Positions 47,115 through 55,820 of a stretch of 64,000 nt of DNA are shown in pieces. Position numbers and translations under genes: made by a program. The DNA lies in assembly GCF_004104075.1 (NCBI RefSeq), contig NZ_QOVK01000002.1, positions 1 to 64,000 of the forward strand, written 5' to 3'. Every line of letters starts with the position of its first letter. The first letter of the stretch is position 1. Below the pieces are notes generated by a model. That model did no database searches. It was not told the DNA's origin and was given only the letters and a program-made list of their open reading frames with translations. This DNA comes from Leeuwenhoekiella polynyae. Lineage in GTDB: Bacteria > Bacteroidota > Bacteroidia > Flavobacteriales > Flavobacteriaceae.

Positions 47115-48833
47115 ATGCAAATAAAAGAATCATCAAAAATCTACGATGTCATCATTGTCGGCTCTGGTGCCGGGGGTGGTATGGCAACAAAAGTTCTGGC
47201 AGATGCCGGACTCAAGGTTGCAGTGATAGAAGCAGGTCCTTACTTTGACCCTGCCGCCCCAGAACAACGCACTCAATTAAAATGGCCTTATGAGTCTCCC
47301 AGACGTGGTGCTTCTAACCATAGACCTTTTGGTGATTTTGACAGTGCATACGGTGGTTGGGAGATAGAAGGAGAACCTTATACTCAAAAAGATGACACGC
47401 AGTTTGACTGGTTTAGATCTAGAATGCTGGGTGGGCGTACCAATCACTGGGGGCGTATTTCTTTGCGTTTTGGAGAGCGAGATTTTAAACATTATAGCTA
47501 TGATGGGCACGGTGATGACTGGCCTATAGGTTATGAGGATGTCAAGCCTTATTACGACAAAGTAGATAAACTTATAGGTGTTTTTGGTACTAAAGAAAAT
47601 ATAGAAAATGAGCCTGATGGCTTTTTCTTACCCCCACCCAAACCCAGACTTCACGAACTTTTCTATATAAAAGGAGCACGTAAATCTAACATACCAGTGA
47701 TTCCATCACGCATGTCTATGCTTACTAAAAAGATAAATGACGATCGCGGTATTTGTTTTTATTGTGGGCAATGCTCTCGTGCGTGTGCGGTATATGCTGA
47801 TTTTTCTGCAGGAACATGTTTGATCTTTCCTGCTCAAAAAAGTGGAGGTCAGATTGATCTTTTCGTGAATTCTATGGTACGTGAAGTAACCACAAATGAA
47901 GAAGGAAAAGCTACTGGGGTTTCTTACATTAGCAAAGACGATCGTAAAGAATATAAACTCAAAGGCCGTGTCGTTGTGCTAGCAGCTTCTGCTTGTAGTT
48001 CTGCGCGAATTCTTTTAAACTCAAAAAGCGAGCAACACCCTAATGGTTTGGGTAATAGCAGTGATATGGTAGGTCGATATTTGCACGATTCTACCGGCGC
48101 TAGCCGTTCAGCTTTTATTCCAGATTTAATGAACCGGGATACCTATAATGAAGATGGTGTAGGCGGAATGCACGTATATACACCTTGGTGGGGCGATAAT
48201 AAGAAACTGAATTTCCCTCGTGGATATCATATTGAAGTTTGGGGAGGTCTGGGAATGCCAAGCTATGGTTTTGGTTTTAACCCTAATGACCTCAATCGCT
48301 TTTTTAATCAGAAAGTTGGCGGCTATGGAAACAGTCTTCGTAAAGATATCAAAAAATATTACGGCTCTACCATAGGTATGGCTGGCCGTGGCGAGTCTAT
48401 CGCTATGAAAGACAATTATTGCGAGATAGATCCTACCACGGTAGATGAGTTTGGTATTCCTGTGCTTCGTTTTAATTATAAATGGTCTGAACACGAAGTT
48501 AACCAAGCCAAACATATGAACGATTCTTTTGAAGAAATTGTGCACAATATGGGAGGTACTATGCTACAAGATGCTCCTTCAAAAGCGTCTAATTACGGAT
48601 TAGAAAATCCTGGCCGTATCATTCACGAAGTAGGAACTACCCGTATGGGAAGCGATCCTAAAACTTCAGTAGTAAATGAATTTCAACAATTGCACGATGT
48701 AGACAATGTGTTTATAGTAGACGCCGGTCCTTTTGTATCTCAAGCCGATAAGAATCCAACCTGGACTATTTTAGCGCTTTCGTGGAGAGCTTCAGACTAC
48801 ATCATAGAACAACTTAAACAGCAAAATATTTAG
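47115..48833 (+). CDS. FAD- and Fe-S-containing GMC dehydrogenase, catalytic subunit
   Basis: A 572-residue GMC oxidoreductase without its own signal peptide. FAD loop GSGAGGG (16-22) with E39 at the end of beta-2, GGRTNHWG, and the C-terminal HEVGTTRMGS and NPTWTILALSWRASDYI. A cysteine cluster C214-x2-C217-x2-C220-x3-C224 sits where FAD-dependent glucose and fructose dehydrogenases bind an iron-sulfur cluster. It is followed 3 bp later by a Tat-signal small subunit, as in FAD-glucose and gluconate dehydrogenases. Family relatives oxidise sugars, including C3 of glycosides (glucoside 3-dehydrogenase). Likely periplasmic, carried out by the small subunit. Confidence 0.88.
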   Translation: MQIKESSKIYDVIIVGSGAGGGMATKVLADAGLKVAVIEAGPYFDPAAPEQRTQLKWPYESPRRGASNHRPFGDFDSAYGGWEIEGEPYTQKDDTQFDWFRSRMLGGRTNHWGRISLRFGERDFKHYSYDGHGDDWPIGYEDVKPYYDKVDKLIGVFGTKENIENEPDGFFLPPPKPRLHELFYIKGARKSNIPVIPSRMSMLTKKINDDRGICFYCGQCSRACAVYADFSAGTCLIFPAQKSGGQIDLFVNSMVREVTTNEEGKATGVSYISKDDRKEYKLKGRVVVLAASACSSARILLNSKSEQHPNGLGNSSDMVGRYLHDSTGASRSAFIPDLMNRDTYNEDGVGGMHVYTPWWGDNKKLNFPRGYHIEVWGGLGMPSYGFGFNPNDLNRFFNQKVGGYGNSLRKDIKKYYGSTIGMAGRGESIAMKDNYCEIDPTTVDEFGIPVLRFNYKWSEHEVNQAKHMNDSFEEIVHNMGGTMLQDAPSKASNYGLENPGRIIHEVGTTRMGSDPKTSVVNEFQQLHDVDNVFIVDAGPFVSQADKNPTWTILALSWRASDYIIEQLKQQNI

Positions 48834-48836
48834 ATT

Positions 48837-49550
48837 ATGGACAGAAGAGACAGTTTAAAATCTATGTTTTTAGGTTCTCTAGGAACCGGTCTTTTACTTA
48901 CTGGATGCAATACTGATGTGTCTGCTCCAACTCCAGAAATTGCAAAAGCAGCTGAAGATTATTTTGGCCGAACCCCTAAAGAAGCTGCATTAATAGAAGA
49001 ATTGAATTCTGAACAGTTTTTTAATGAGCACGAGATGGAAACCTTAAATATTTTGTGTGCGCTCATTTTACCGGCAAACGATGAGTACGGGAGTGCTACA
49101 GATGCCGGGGTACCCGATTTTTTAGAATTTATTGTTAAGGATATGCCCCATTTAAAAACTCCAATACGCGGGGGGTTGATGTGGCTGGATCACGCTTCTA
49201 ATTCCACATTTAATACTGAATTTCAAGAGGCATCTGAAGAAAACCAAAAAGCTATTCTTGATACCGTAGCTTTTCCTGATCCTGATAAGCCCGGTTGGGA
49301 ACAACCCGTACAAGTACAGTTTTTCTCTTTGATGCGAAATCTTACGATGACAGGATATTATACTTCCGAAATGGGTATTAAAGATCTGGACTATAAAGGA
49401 AATCAACCAAACATTTGGGATGGTGTTCCCGAAGAAGTTTTACAAAAGCACGGCGTAAGCTACGATCCGGAGTGGATTGCGAAATGTGTTGATCAAAGTC
49501 AGCGTGGGGTTACAGCAGAATGGGACGATGAGGGAAATTTAATCACCTAA
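48837..49550 (+). CDS. Gluconate 2-dehydrogenase subunit 3-family protein, Tat lipoprotein
   Basis: A 237-residue protein. Begins MDRRDSLKSMFLGSLGTGLLLTGC: a twin-arginine-like signal plus lipobox (C24). The body (FNEHEMETLNILCALILPANDEYGSATDAGVPDFLEFIV, FFSLMRNLTMTGYYTSEMG) is the gluconate 2-dehydrogenase subunit 3 family (PF13618), the small subunit that chaperones and carries the GMC catalytic subunit through the Tat pore. Coupled to the GMC gene by a 3 bp gap. No cytochrome c subunit is encoded nearby, so the electron acceptor is unknown. Confidence 0.88.
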   Translation: MDRRDSLKSMFLGSLGTGLLLTGCNTDVSAPTPEIAKAAEDYFGRTPKEAALIEELNSEQFFNEHEMETLNILCALILPANDEYGSATDAGVPDFLEFIVKDMPHLKTPIRGGLMWLDHASNSTFNTEFQEASEENQKAILDTVAFPDPDKPGWEQPVQVQFFSLMRNLTMTGYYTSEMGIKDLDYKGNQPNIWDGVPEEVLQKHGVSYDPEWIAKCVDQSQRGVTAEWDDEGNLIT

Positions 49551-49572
49551 TAAAGTTTTAGCTATAGCACAT

Positions 49573-49599
49573 AAAAGCCTCCTGATACAGGAGGCTTTT
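49573..49599. terminator. Bidirectional rho-independent terminator
   Basis: A 12 bp perfect stem (49573-49584 with 49588-49599; AAAAGCCTCCTG) and a 3-nt loop between convergent genes. Confidence 0.88.
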
Positions 49600-49710
49600 G
49601 TATTTATAAAAGAATTTAATGACTCTAGTAAACTCTACCTTAAGGAAAAACCGTGACGCTTTTAAAGCTCGATTATCGAGTAAAACCTAGGATCAATTAA
49701 AGTTGAACGA

Positions 49711-50898
49711 TTAAATAGTATGCTTAGGATTCCATTGTACAATTTCATTATTTAGCATAGAATCTAGAGCCATCTGAACGCATATAGCCGTGTTTGCACC
49801 GGTTTTTAAGTCAGACAAAGGTTTTGTGTTATTCTTGATCGAATCTCTAAAATCCATTAAAGCTTGTTTACTGGGATCTGCGTGACTAAACTCAAACGGA
49901 ATACCTTTACCAGCTTCCCAAGGTATTGTTGCTCCTGCAACACCATCTACATCTGCGCGTTTTTTAGTATAGTTTCCTTCCGGGTAAAACCATCCATTTA
50001 CATAATCTAAAATGATGGTACCTTTATCACCCATTACTTTAATTTGGTAATCGTCTTTTGCATTTGTAGTGAGACAGGTAAATGTAGCCTCTACCCCGCT
50101 GGGATATGAAAACAGGTGGTGTACATTATCATAAGTTTCCCTGCCGTCCTTCCAGTAATCAATTCCACCGGTACCAAAAACTTGGGAAGGTGTTTCTCCT
50201 AGAACCCAGTTTACAAAATCAATTTGATGCGAACACAATTCTGCTGTTAATCCACCTGAATATTCCCGGTACATACGCCAGTTTATCATACGCTCTAATT
50301 CTGGTTTGGGAACATTACGTCGCCAATTACCACTGCGATTCCATTGACACTCAAATGCGGTTATCTTACCAATTTTTCCATCTTTGATAAGATCTACAAC
50401 ATGAGTATACAATCTGGAACTGTGATACTGATGACCGGTTTGAAAAACCAAATCTCCTTTTTGAGCATCAACTACATTTAAAATATCTTCATAACCCTTA
50501 GCCATGGTTTTCTCTCCATAGACGTGCTTCCCAGCTGCCAAAGCATCTAATTCTATCTGACCATGAGTACTGAACGGTGTGGAAACTAAAACTGCATCAA
50601 TACTCTTATCTTCCAGCAATTTTCGGTAATCGGTATATGCTTTTGCAGAATCACCAGCTCTCTTCATTCCATTATCTAAACGAAACGGAATAATATCACA
50701 GCAACCGGCAACTTCTATCCCTTCGATACCATTCATTACCGAAATCAATCCACCACCCCGATCTCCGGTCCCAATAACGCCGATGCGTATGGGCGCATTA
50801 GTTCCTATGTGTTTATTGATATAAGCAAATCCCGGACTCACAGATGAAACTGCCGCCGCCGCGAGACTGCTTTTTATTACAAAATCTCTACGCTTCAT
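49711..50898 (-). CDS. Tat-exported Gfo/Idh/MocA-family oxidoreductase (second of a pair)
   Basis: A 395-residue protein with a twin-arginine signal MKRRDFVIKSS. Rossmann loop GVIGTGDRGGG (G43-x-G45-x2-G48). The EKP signature is modified to EKT (GKHVYGEKTMAKG), keeping the Glu-Lys pair but losing Pro. The middle (NRSGNWRRNVPKPELERMINWRMY, YSGGLTAELCSHQIDFVNWVLG) is typical of exported Bacteroidota members. Third gene of the DUF1080-Gfo-Gfo unit, 6 bp from its neighbour. Proposed part of a 3-keto-glycoside pathway with the GMC dehydrogenase and DUF1080 protein (inference). Confidence 0.85.
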   Translation of the reverse strand: MKRRDFVIKSSLAAAAVSSVSPGFAYINKHIGTNAPIRIGVIGTGDRGGGLISVMNGIEGIEVAGCCDIIPFRLDNGMKRAGDSAKAYTDYRKLLEDKSIDAVLVSTPFSTHGQIELDALAAGKHVYGEKTMAKGYEDILNVVDAQKGDLVFQTGHQYHSSRLYTHVVDLIKDGKIGKITAFECQWNRSGNWRRNVPKPELERMINWRMYREYSGGLTAELCSHQIDFVNWVLGETPSQVFGTGGIDYWKDGRETYDNVHHLFSYPSGVEATFTCLTTNAKDDYQIKVMGDKGTIILDYVNGWFYPEGNYTKKRADVDGVAGATIPWEAGKGIPFEFSHADPSKQALMDFRDSIKNNTKPLSDLKTGANTAICVQMALDSMLNNEIVQWNPKHTI

Positions 50899-50904
50899 TT
50901 CTCA

Positions 50905-52242
50905 CTAAATTTTGGGTTCCCAATTAGATTCATAATCCCGACTCCAAAGTTGCATAGCATCCCGATCATAAATTCGACCTGTTTTATCATCTATGTCAAA
51001 ACCGTGACCTACCCGGTATGCCATATTTGCATAATGCACCATCGCCATACTTACTGAAGCATCTTCAATGGGTGCTTTCAAGGTTTCTTTTCCGCGAATG
51101 CTTTCAAAGAAATTAACCATATGTGCAGTTGAAGAGTCACCTCCACCCCCCAGTGCGAGTCCACTTTCATCGGTCTCATCGCTCTGCTTGATTACTTTTC
51201 CGCCGCGATCCATCAACAGATAATTAGAACGATCTACAAGTACTGAACCTTCGGTTCCAAAAATTAACGTACCGCGACCACGACCGTAAGTGTTATACCC
51301 ATTGCGACTTTTGCCATCCCAATTGATGACTTTATCGTCTTCAAAGTTGAACGTTGCATACATTGTATCATACATCTCCCAGCCATCGTTTTTAAAATGT
51401 CTTTTTTCAGCTTGAACCTCAGCGTATTTTGGAAAATTTACGCCTAATGCCCAACGTGCAATATCCAATTCATGTGTTGCATTATTCCCGGTTTCTGCCG
51501 TACCATATGCCCAACCATACCAGTGCCAATTGTAATCCCAGGTTTCACTGGTATACGCTCTTCTTGGTGCCGGCCCTTGCCATAAATCCCAATCGAGTCC
51601 GGCCGGTACAGCGGCCTTTTGTTGAATTGGCGTTTCTCCCCGTGCATTAGAATAAAAAGCCACTGCTTTATATACGTCGCCAATTACACCTTTATGAATC
51701 TGACTGATAACATCTATCGTATGTAAAGAAGAGCGCTGCTGATTGCCCATTTGCACTTTTTTATCAAACTTTTTTGCAGCTGCTACCAGCAATTCGTTTT
51801 CATCCATATTGTGACTACACGGCTTTTCTACATAAACATGCTTTCCAGCTTTTAAAGCCATAACAGAGCCCGGAGTATGCCAGTGATCTGGTGTTGCATT
51901 AACCAGAATATCTACATCTTGATCATCAATAACTTTACGTATGTCGTTCTCGAGTTTAGGACTGTAATCAATATGCTCTTTAAAATTCTTAAGCGCATTA
52001 AGTCGGCTTTTTTCCATCACGTCACATAGATATACTAAACGCACATTAGATTCTTTACGAGCTATGGGCGCATAATAGGCCCCCAGGCGACGACCAAGTC
52101 CTGCAACAGCAACATTAAGTCTATCATTTGCTCCTATAATATTGCGATAACTACTGGCAGCCATACCCATTGTGGTGTTACTCAAAGCCAAAGCCGTACC
52201 GCCTAAAAGTGATTTATTTAAAAAAGATCTCCGTGTTGTCAT
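50905..52242 (-). CDS. Tat-exported Gfo/Idh/MocA-family oxidoreductase (first of a pair)
   Basis: A 445-residue protein. Near-canonical twin-arginine signal MTTRRSFLNKSLLGG. Rossmann loop VAVAGLGRRLG (about 44-54), intact EKP (HVYVEKPCSHN), then LDWDLWQGPAPRRAYTSETWDYNWHWYGWAYGTAETGNNATHELD with the His-rich active-site region. Larger than its partner at 49711 and of a different subtype. The 2 bp gap to the DUF1080 gene and 6 bp to the next oxidoreductase make a tight operon. Likely a periplasmic NAD(P)-linked oxidation or reduction on glycosides. Confidence 0.86.
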   Translation of the reverse strand: MTTRRSFLNKSLLGGTALALSNTTMGMAASSYRNIIGANDRLNVAVAGLGRRLGAYYAPIARKESNVRLVYLCDVMEKSRLNALKNFKEHIDYSPKLENDIRKVIDDQDVDILVNATPDHWHTPGSVMALKAGKHVYVEKPCSHNMDENELLVAAAKKFDKKVQMGNQQRSSLHTIDVISQIHKGVIGDVYKAVAFYSNARGETPIQQKAAVPAGLDWDLWQGPAPRRAYTSETWDYNWHWYGWAYGTAETGNNATHELDIARWALGVNFPKYAEVQAEKRHFKNDGWEMYDTMYATFNFEDDKVINWDGKSRNGYNTYGRGRGTLIFGTEGSVLVDRSNYLLMDRGGKVIKQSDETDESGLALGGGGDSSTAHMVNFFESIRGKETLKAPIEDASVSMAMVHYANMAYRVGHGFDIDDKTGRIYDRDAMQLWSRDYESNWEPKI

Positions 52243-52244
52243 AA

Positions 52245-53621
52245 TTAAAGTTCTTTGATTTTGATGTTTTTAAAAGCTACACGATCTCCATGATCCTGAA
52301 GGAGTATGTTTCCCTTTTCAAATGTTCCGAAGCCTGGCCAGTCTTTATATTTACTTTCTTGAACCAGTTGTAAAAAAGCATCGGTATTTCTATCATATTC
52401 AAGCACTTTTACATCATTTAACCAATGCGCTACATGATTATCCTTACTCACAATTCTTGCGGTGTTCCATTCTCCTATAGGATTCACTGGCTTAGCAGGG
52501 TCTGCCTGAATTAAATCGTACAAAGAAGCCAATGTGCGACTGCCTTCGTGATTACCTAACTTAGCATCTGGATGACGCATATCATCTAAAATCTGATACT
52601 CTAAACCAATTGAAGAACCTTCTCCTTTATTCAAGTCTGTATCTACATAATACTTAATACCACTATTTGCACCTTCAGTGATTTTAAAATCTACTTTGAG
52701 TTCAAAATCCTGATATTGTTTTGCAGTCACAATATCTCCTCCTGCCGCAGACTCTTCACCTCCGGTAGCAAGTACAATAAGTTCTCCATTCTCTATAACC
52801 CACCCCTTTTCAGGGAAATGATCTAGTTTTCCTCCACGCCAACCATCAGTGGTTCTACCATCCCATAATAATTGCCAACCGCTATCTTTTTCGGCTTGTG
52901 TTAAACTGTTTTTCGTATTGAATGCCTCCAGACCCATTGGCTTTGCATACTGTTGTACATTTTCTGTAATAATGTTGATATTCTTCCAACGAATTTCTTT
53001 ACCCGGCTTATCGTTATTTCCGATTGAGTGAACCTGCAGTGCTATAAAACCTGATGCGGTCTGGTCATCAATTAAGTGCGCAGCTTCCACCCCATTGATC
53101 CAGGTTTTTAAAGTATCACCCAAAGCTTCTACCCGATAGTGATTCCATTCTCCTTGCTTAAAAGCTTGCTGTGCTTTTGTATTTCCTGTTAACGGATATA
53201 GCCATCCCTTGCGCGCCTCATCATAAATACCAGCACTCCAGGCCCGGTCTGAAGGATCAATCTCGATCTGATAGCCATGTACTCTTCCATCCTTAAAATC
53301 AGGTTCGCTTAAACTGCGGATTTGTATTCCGGAATTCATAGTAGAATCTACTTTATAGTCTAATTCTAAAATAAAATCTCCATAATTCTGAGTCGTTGCC
53401 AAAAAAGAATTAGGAGTATTCGCTACTGTAGTTCCCACAATTTCATCCCCCTCTATTTGATAATCTGCTTTACCATTCAACTGCTCCCAACCGGCAAGAG
53501 ATTCTCCATCAAACAAAGGTTTCCAGGGTTCGTTACTGTCTTGATTTGATTCTTTACAGGAATTTAATACGAGCACTCCTGCTATAAAGAGTGGCAAGAG
53601 CTTCAAATTCTTTGTAATCAT
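52245..53621 (-). CDS. Double DUF1080 (3-keto-glycoside hydrolase-type) lipoprotein
   Basis: A 458-residue lipoprotein (VLNSC, C22) with two DUF1080 (PF06439) jelly-roll domains. Domain 1, about 30-215: [17 protein letters not shown] and MNSGIQIRS. Domain 2, about 240-455: [16 protein letters not shown] and ANSGIKYYV. The family is now described as 3-keto-disaccharide hydrolase: it cleaves glycosides after C3 oxidation, probably by beta-elimination. Clustering with two exported oxidoreductases and a nearby GMC dehydrogenase supports that reading here. A terminator (53689-53724) sits just upstream, so it has its own promoter. Confidence 0.87.
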   Translation of the reverse strand: MITKNLKLLPLFIAGVLVLNSCKESNQDSNEPWKPLFDGESLAGWEQLNGKADYQIEGDEIVGTTVANTPNSFLATTQNYGDFILELDYKVDSTMNSGIQIRSLSEPDFKDGRVHGYQIEIDPSDRAWSAGIYDEARKGWLYPLTGNTKAQQAFKQGEWNHYRVEALGDTLKTWINGVEAAHLIDDQTASGFIALQVHSIGNNDKPGKEIRWKNINIITENVQQYAKPMGLEAFNTKNSLTQAEKDSGWQLLWDGRTTDGWRGGKLDHFPEKGWVIENGELIVLATGGEESAAGGDIVTAKQYQDFELKVDFKITEGANSGIKYYVDTDLNKGEGSSIGLEYQILDDMRHPDAKLGNHEGSRTLASLYDLIQADPAKPVNPIGEWNTARIVSKDNHVAHWLNDVKVLEYDRNTDAFLQLVQESKYKDWPGFGTFEKGNILLQDHGDRVAFKNIKIKEL

Positions 53622-53688
53622 AAAATAGTTTTTAGTTAATATATAGTCTCTTTAAATTTACGCAATCAACCTTGTAATACTTATAAAA

Positions 53689-53724
53689 AAATAGCGGAAG
53701 CCTCTTTAGGTTCTTCCGCTATTT
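53689..53724 (-). terminator. Terminator between GH92 and the DUF1080 unit
   Basis: AAATAGCGGAAG (53689-53700) pairs perfectly with CTTCCGCTATTT (53713-53724), 12 bp stem and 12-nt loop, ending 3 bp from the GH92 stop codon. Confidence 0.85.
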
Positions 53725-53727
53725 AAC

Positions 53728-55773
53728 TTAGTTTAATTCAACTGTTGTTATAAAAGAATGGGTTGTTCCCCAACCCGTATTAGGTATTTTACTGGTTTCG
53801 ATAATTAAGTTTCCGCCAGATTGTATTTCCTGATGTGTCAACCAGTTTCGGTTTATAGGTTTACCGTTTAAACTAGCTGATTTCACATAAAAATGGTCTT
53901 TATTGTAATTCTTCACTGAAATTTTAAAGGTTTTACCCGGAGCTATATTCAGTTTTACTTCCTCAAAAATGGGCGCTGTCAAATAATAAATAGGGCTCCC
54001 AACATTTGCTACCGAAAGACCGATACTGTGTAACACAAACCAGGAAGACATGGTCCCTGCATCGTCATCCATCGTGCGTAAATAGGCTTTGGGTTTATTT
54101 TGATATATGCGCCCGATATACGGATCTATCCCTTTACTATTGTCATTAAAATACGTCTGCACTACGGTATCCAGAAGAATTTCTCTAAATAACTTTTGTG
54201 ACTTCCAAGGTTGGTTTGTGGCGTTATACAATCCTGGGACTTGCAAGTCTGGCTGATTGGCATGATTGTAATTGAACTGTTCAAAAAATTGATCTAACTG
54301 ATTTGTAAAATTTTCTGAACCACCTGCCAAACTTTGTAATCCTTTTATATCCCAGGGTACAAACCAGCGATATTGCCAAATAGTTCCCTGATAGAGCCCC
54401 CTTGCCTGCATACGGTCTACATCATTTTTAGTCAGATCTTTAAAATCCTTATCCCAATAAGCTTTATAATCTAAAGCTTTATTCAAATATTCTTTGCCAG
54501 AACCTGTATCGCCCATCTCCTTAAGGATCTCACTCATTGCCCACAAATCGTAAGAAGATTCTAAAGCTTTATCCGGCGCACCAAAATCGAGCGTTTTACT
54601 CTCATCTATTAAAGAATCTTTTATCGCTTTAAAATCTACCTGATACCCTTTTTTATAGGCATCAAGCAAAACAACCATTGCATGTTCAGTACGAACGGTA
54701 GGCGAAGTTTCATGTTCTGTTGCCCAATTCTTTTTCCCGAAGCGATACAGGTTTGCAATGCTCGTAGTGATATCTTGATAAACATCAGGATATACCAGAG
54801 AAAGTAGGGGCAACTGCTCTCTGTAATTATCCCAGATTGCCCAACCGTTATACACCTTATAATCTTCATTCTGAACAGAGCCATCTGTTGCTCTAAAGGT
54901 ACCATCTTCTTCGGAAACTAAAAACGGAGACTGTGCCGTACGATACAGTAAGGAATAGAATAAATCTAAGCGATCCTGCTCACCTTTGACCTCAATATGA
55001 TTCAATTGTTTTTCCCAACTTGCCGAAGCTTCTTCTTTAAGTTGACTGAAGGATTTAGAAGTAATTCTCTTTTTTGCATAACCTTCATTTACTGAAGAAA
55101 AACCAACCTGAACTTGAGCTGCTACCCCAACTGATTTAACAAGCAATCTGTGTGCATCAAGCTCTTGAATAATCGCTGTTTCCGGCAATTTAATCGCGTA
55201 ATAAATACGGTAAGTCCCCGCGTGGCAAGTTGTTTTAGTATCTACATAACCCGAAATTAAATTTCTTCTGATCTCGTGAGTTTCTGAAACAAAGCGATTG
55301 CTCAACGCAAAAGACAGATCAATGAATAAACCGCTGTTTGTATTGGGAAAACTGTAGTTGTGCATCCCCAGATTTTGAGCAACGGTCATTTGTGCTTCAA
55401 TTCCATTTTCAAAGTTCACCTCATAAAAACCGGGTGTTGCTTGCTGCTTGGTGCGTATCAAATCAGTCTCAGCATCTGCATTGAGTATGGGTTTTATAAG
55501 AATATTACCACCGCTTCCGGTACAACCTACACCTTCCATTCTGGTATGTGTAAAGCCATCAAATTCTTTAGCATAATACTCATACCCCGTATGCTGGTGT
55601 GGATTAGTCTGCGGCCCCAGATTCATCATATTAAAAGGCGTAGTCGCTGAGGGGGACATCTGCCCGTGATCGCCACTCGTACCTAAAAAGACGTTTACAG
55701 ATCTATTTTTTTGTTGCTGTGTATAACCGGATAGTGCAAGAAAACAAAGGAGAATCGGGATAACTTTATTCAT
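53728..55773 (-). CDS. Divergent GH92 with general-acid Glu replaced by Gln (copy 6)
   Basis: A 681-residue protein, shorter than the other GH92s (727-782), with a signal peptide (about 1-20). GH92 fold is clear: NVFLGTSGDHGQMSPSATTPFNMM, FTHTRMEGVGCTGSGGNI, NGWAIWDNYREQLPL, ANQPDLQVPGLYN and MDDDAGTMSSWF with the base acids. The segment that reads xEGN[SA]W in the other copies reads YQGTIWQY here, placing Q462 where they have the general acid Glu. As I recall, this exchange marks GH92 enzymes acting on mannose-1-phosphate diesters (uncapping phosphomannan), where a good leaving group needs no acid. Co-transcribed with the MFS permease 47 bp upstream. Alternative: a weak or non-catalytic member. 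Confidence 0.87.
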   Translation of the reverse strand: MNKVIPILLCFLALSGYTQQQKNRSVNVFLGTSGDHGQMSPSATTPFNMMNLGPQTNPHQHTGYEYYAKEFDGFTHTRMEGVGCTGSGGNILIKPILNADAETDLIRTKQQATPGFYEVNFENGIEAQMTVAQNLGMHNYSFPNTNSGLFIDLSFALSNRFVSETHEIRRNLISGYVDTKTTCHAGTYRIYYAIKLPETAIIQELDAHRLLVKSVGVAAQVQVGFSSVNEGYAKKRITSKSFSQLKEEASASWEKQLNHIEVKGEQDRLDLFYSLLYRTAQSPFLVSEEDGTFRATDGSVQNEDYKVYNGWAIWDNYREQLPLLSLVYPDVYQDITTSIANLYRFGKKNWATEHETSPTVRTEHAMVVLLDAYKKGYQVDFKAIKDSLIDESKTLDFGAPDKALESSYDLWAMSEILKEMGDTGSGKEYLNKALDYKAYWDKDFKDLTKNDVDRMQARGLYQGTIWQYRWFVPWDIKGLQSLAGGSENFTNQLDQFFEQFNYNHANQPDLQVPGLYNATNQPWKSQKLFREILLDTVVQTYFNDNSKGIDPYIGRIYQNKPKAYLRTMDDDAGTMSSWFVLHSIGLSVANVGSPIYYLTAPIFEEVKLNIAPGKTFKISVKNYNKDHFYVKSASLNGKPINRNWLTHQEIQSGGNLIIETSKIPNTGWGTTHSFITTVELN

Positions 55774-55820
55774 TAAATATTGTTTTGATTTTAAACTTTA
55801 AAAATAAAGTTTTGCTGCAC

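Noticed and set aside
49668-49680. CTCGATTATCGAG short palindrome downstream of the terminator at 49573
   Set aside because: Single copy, not near a gene start, and 13 bp is not unusual enough by itself to call an operator.
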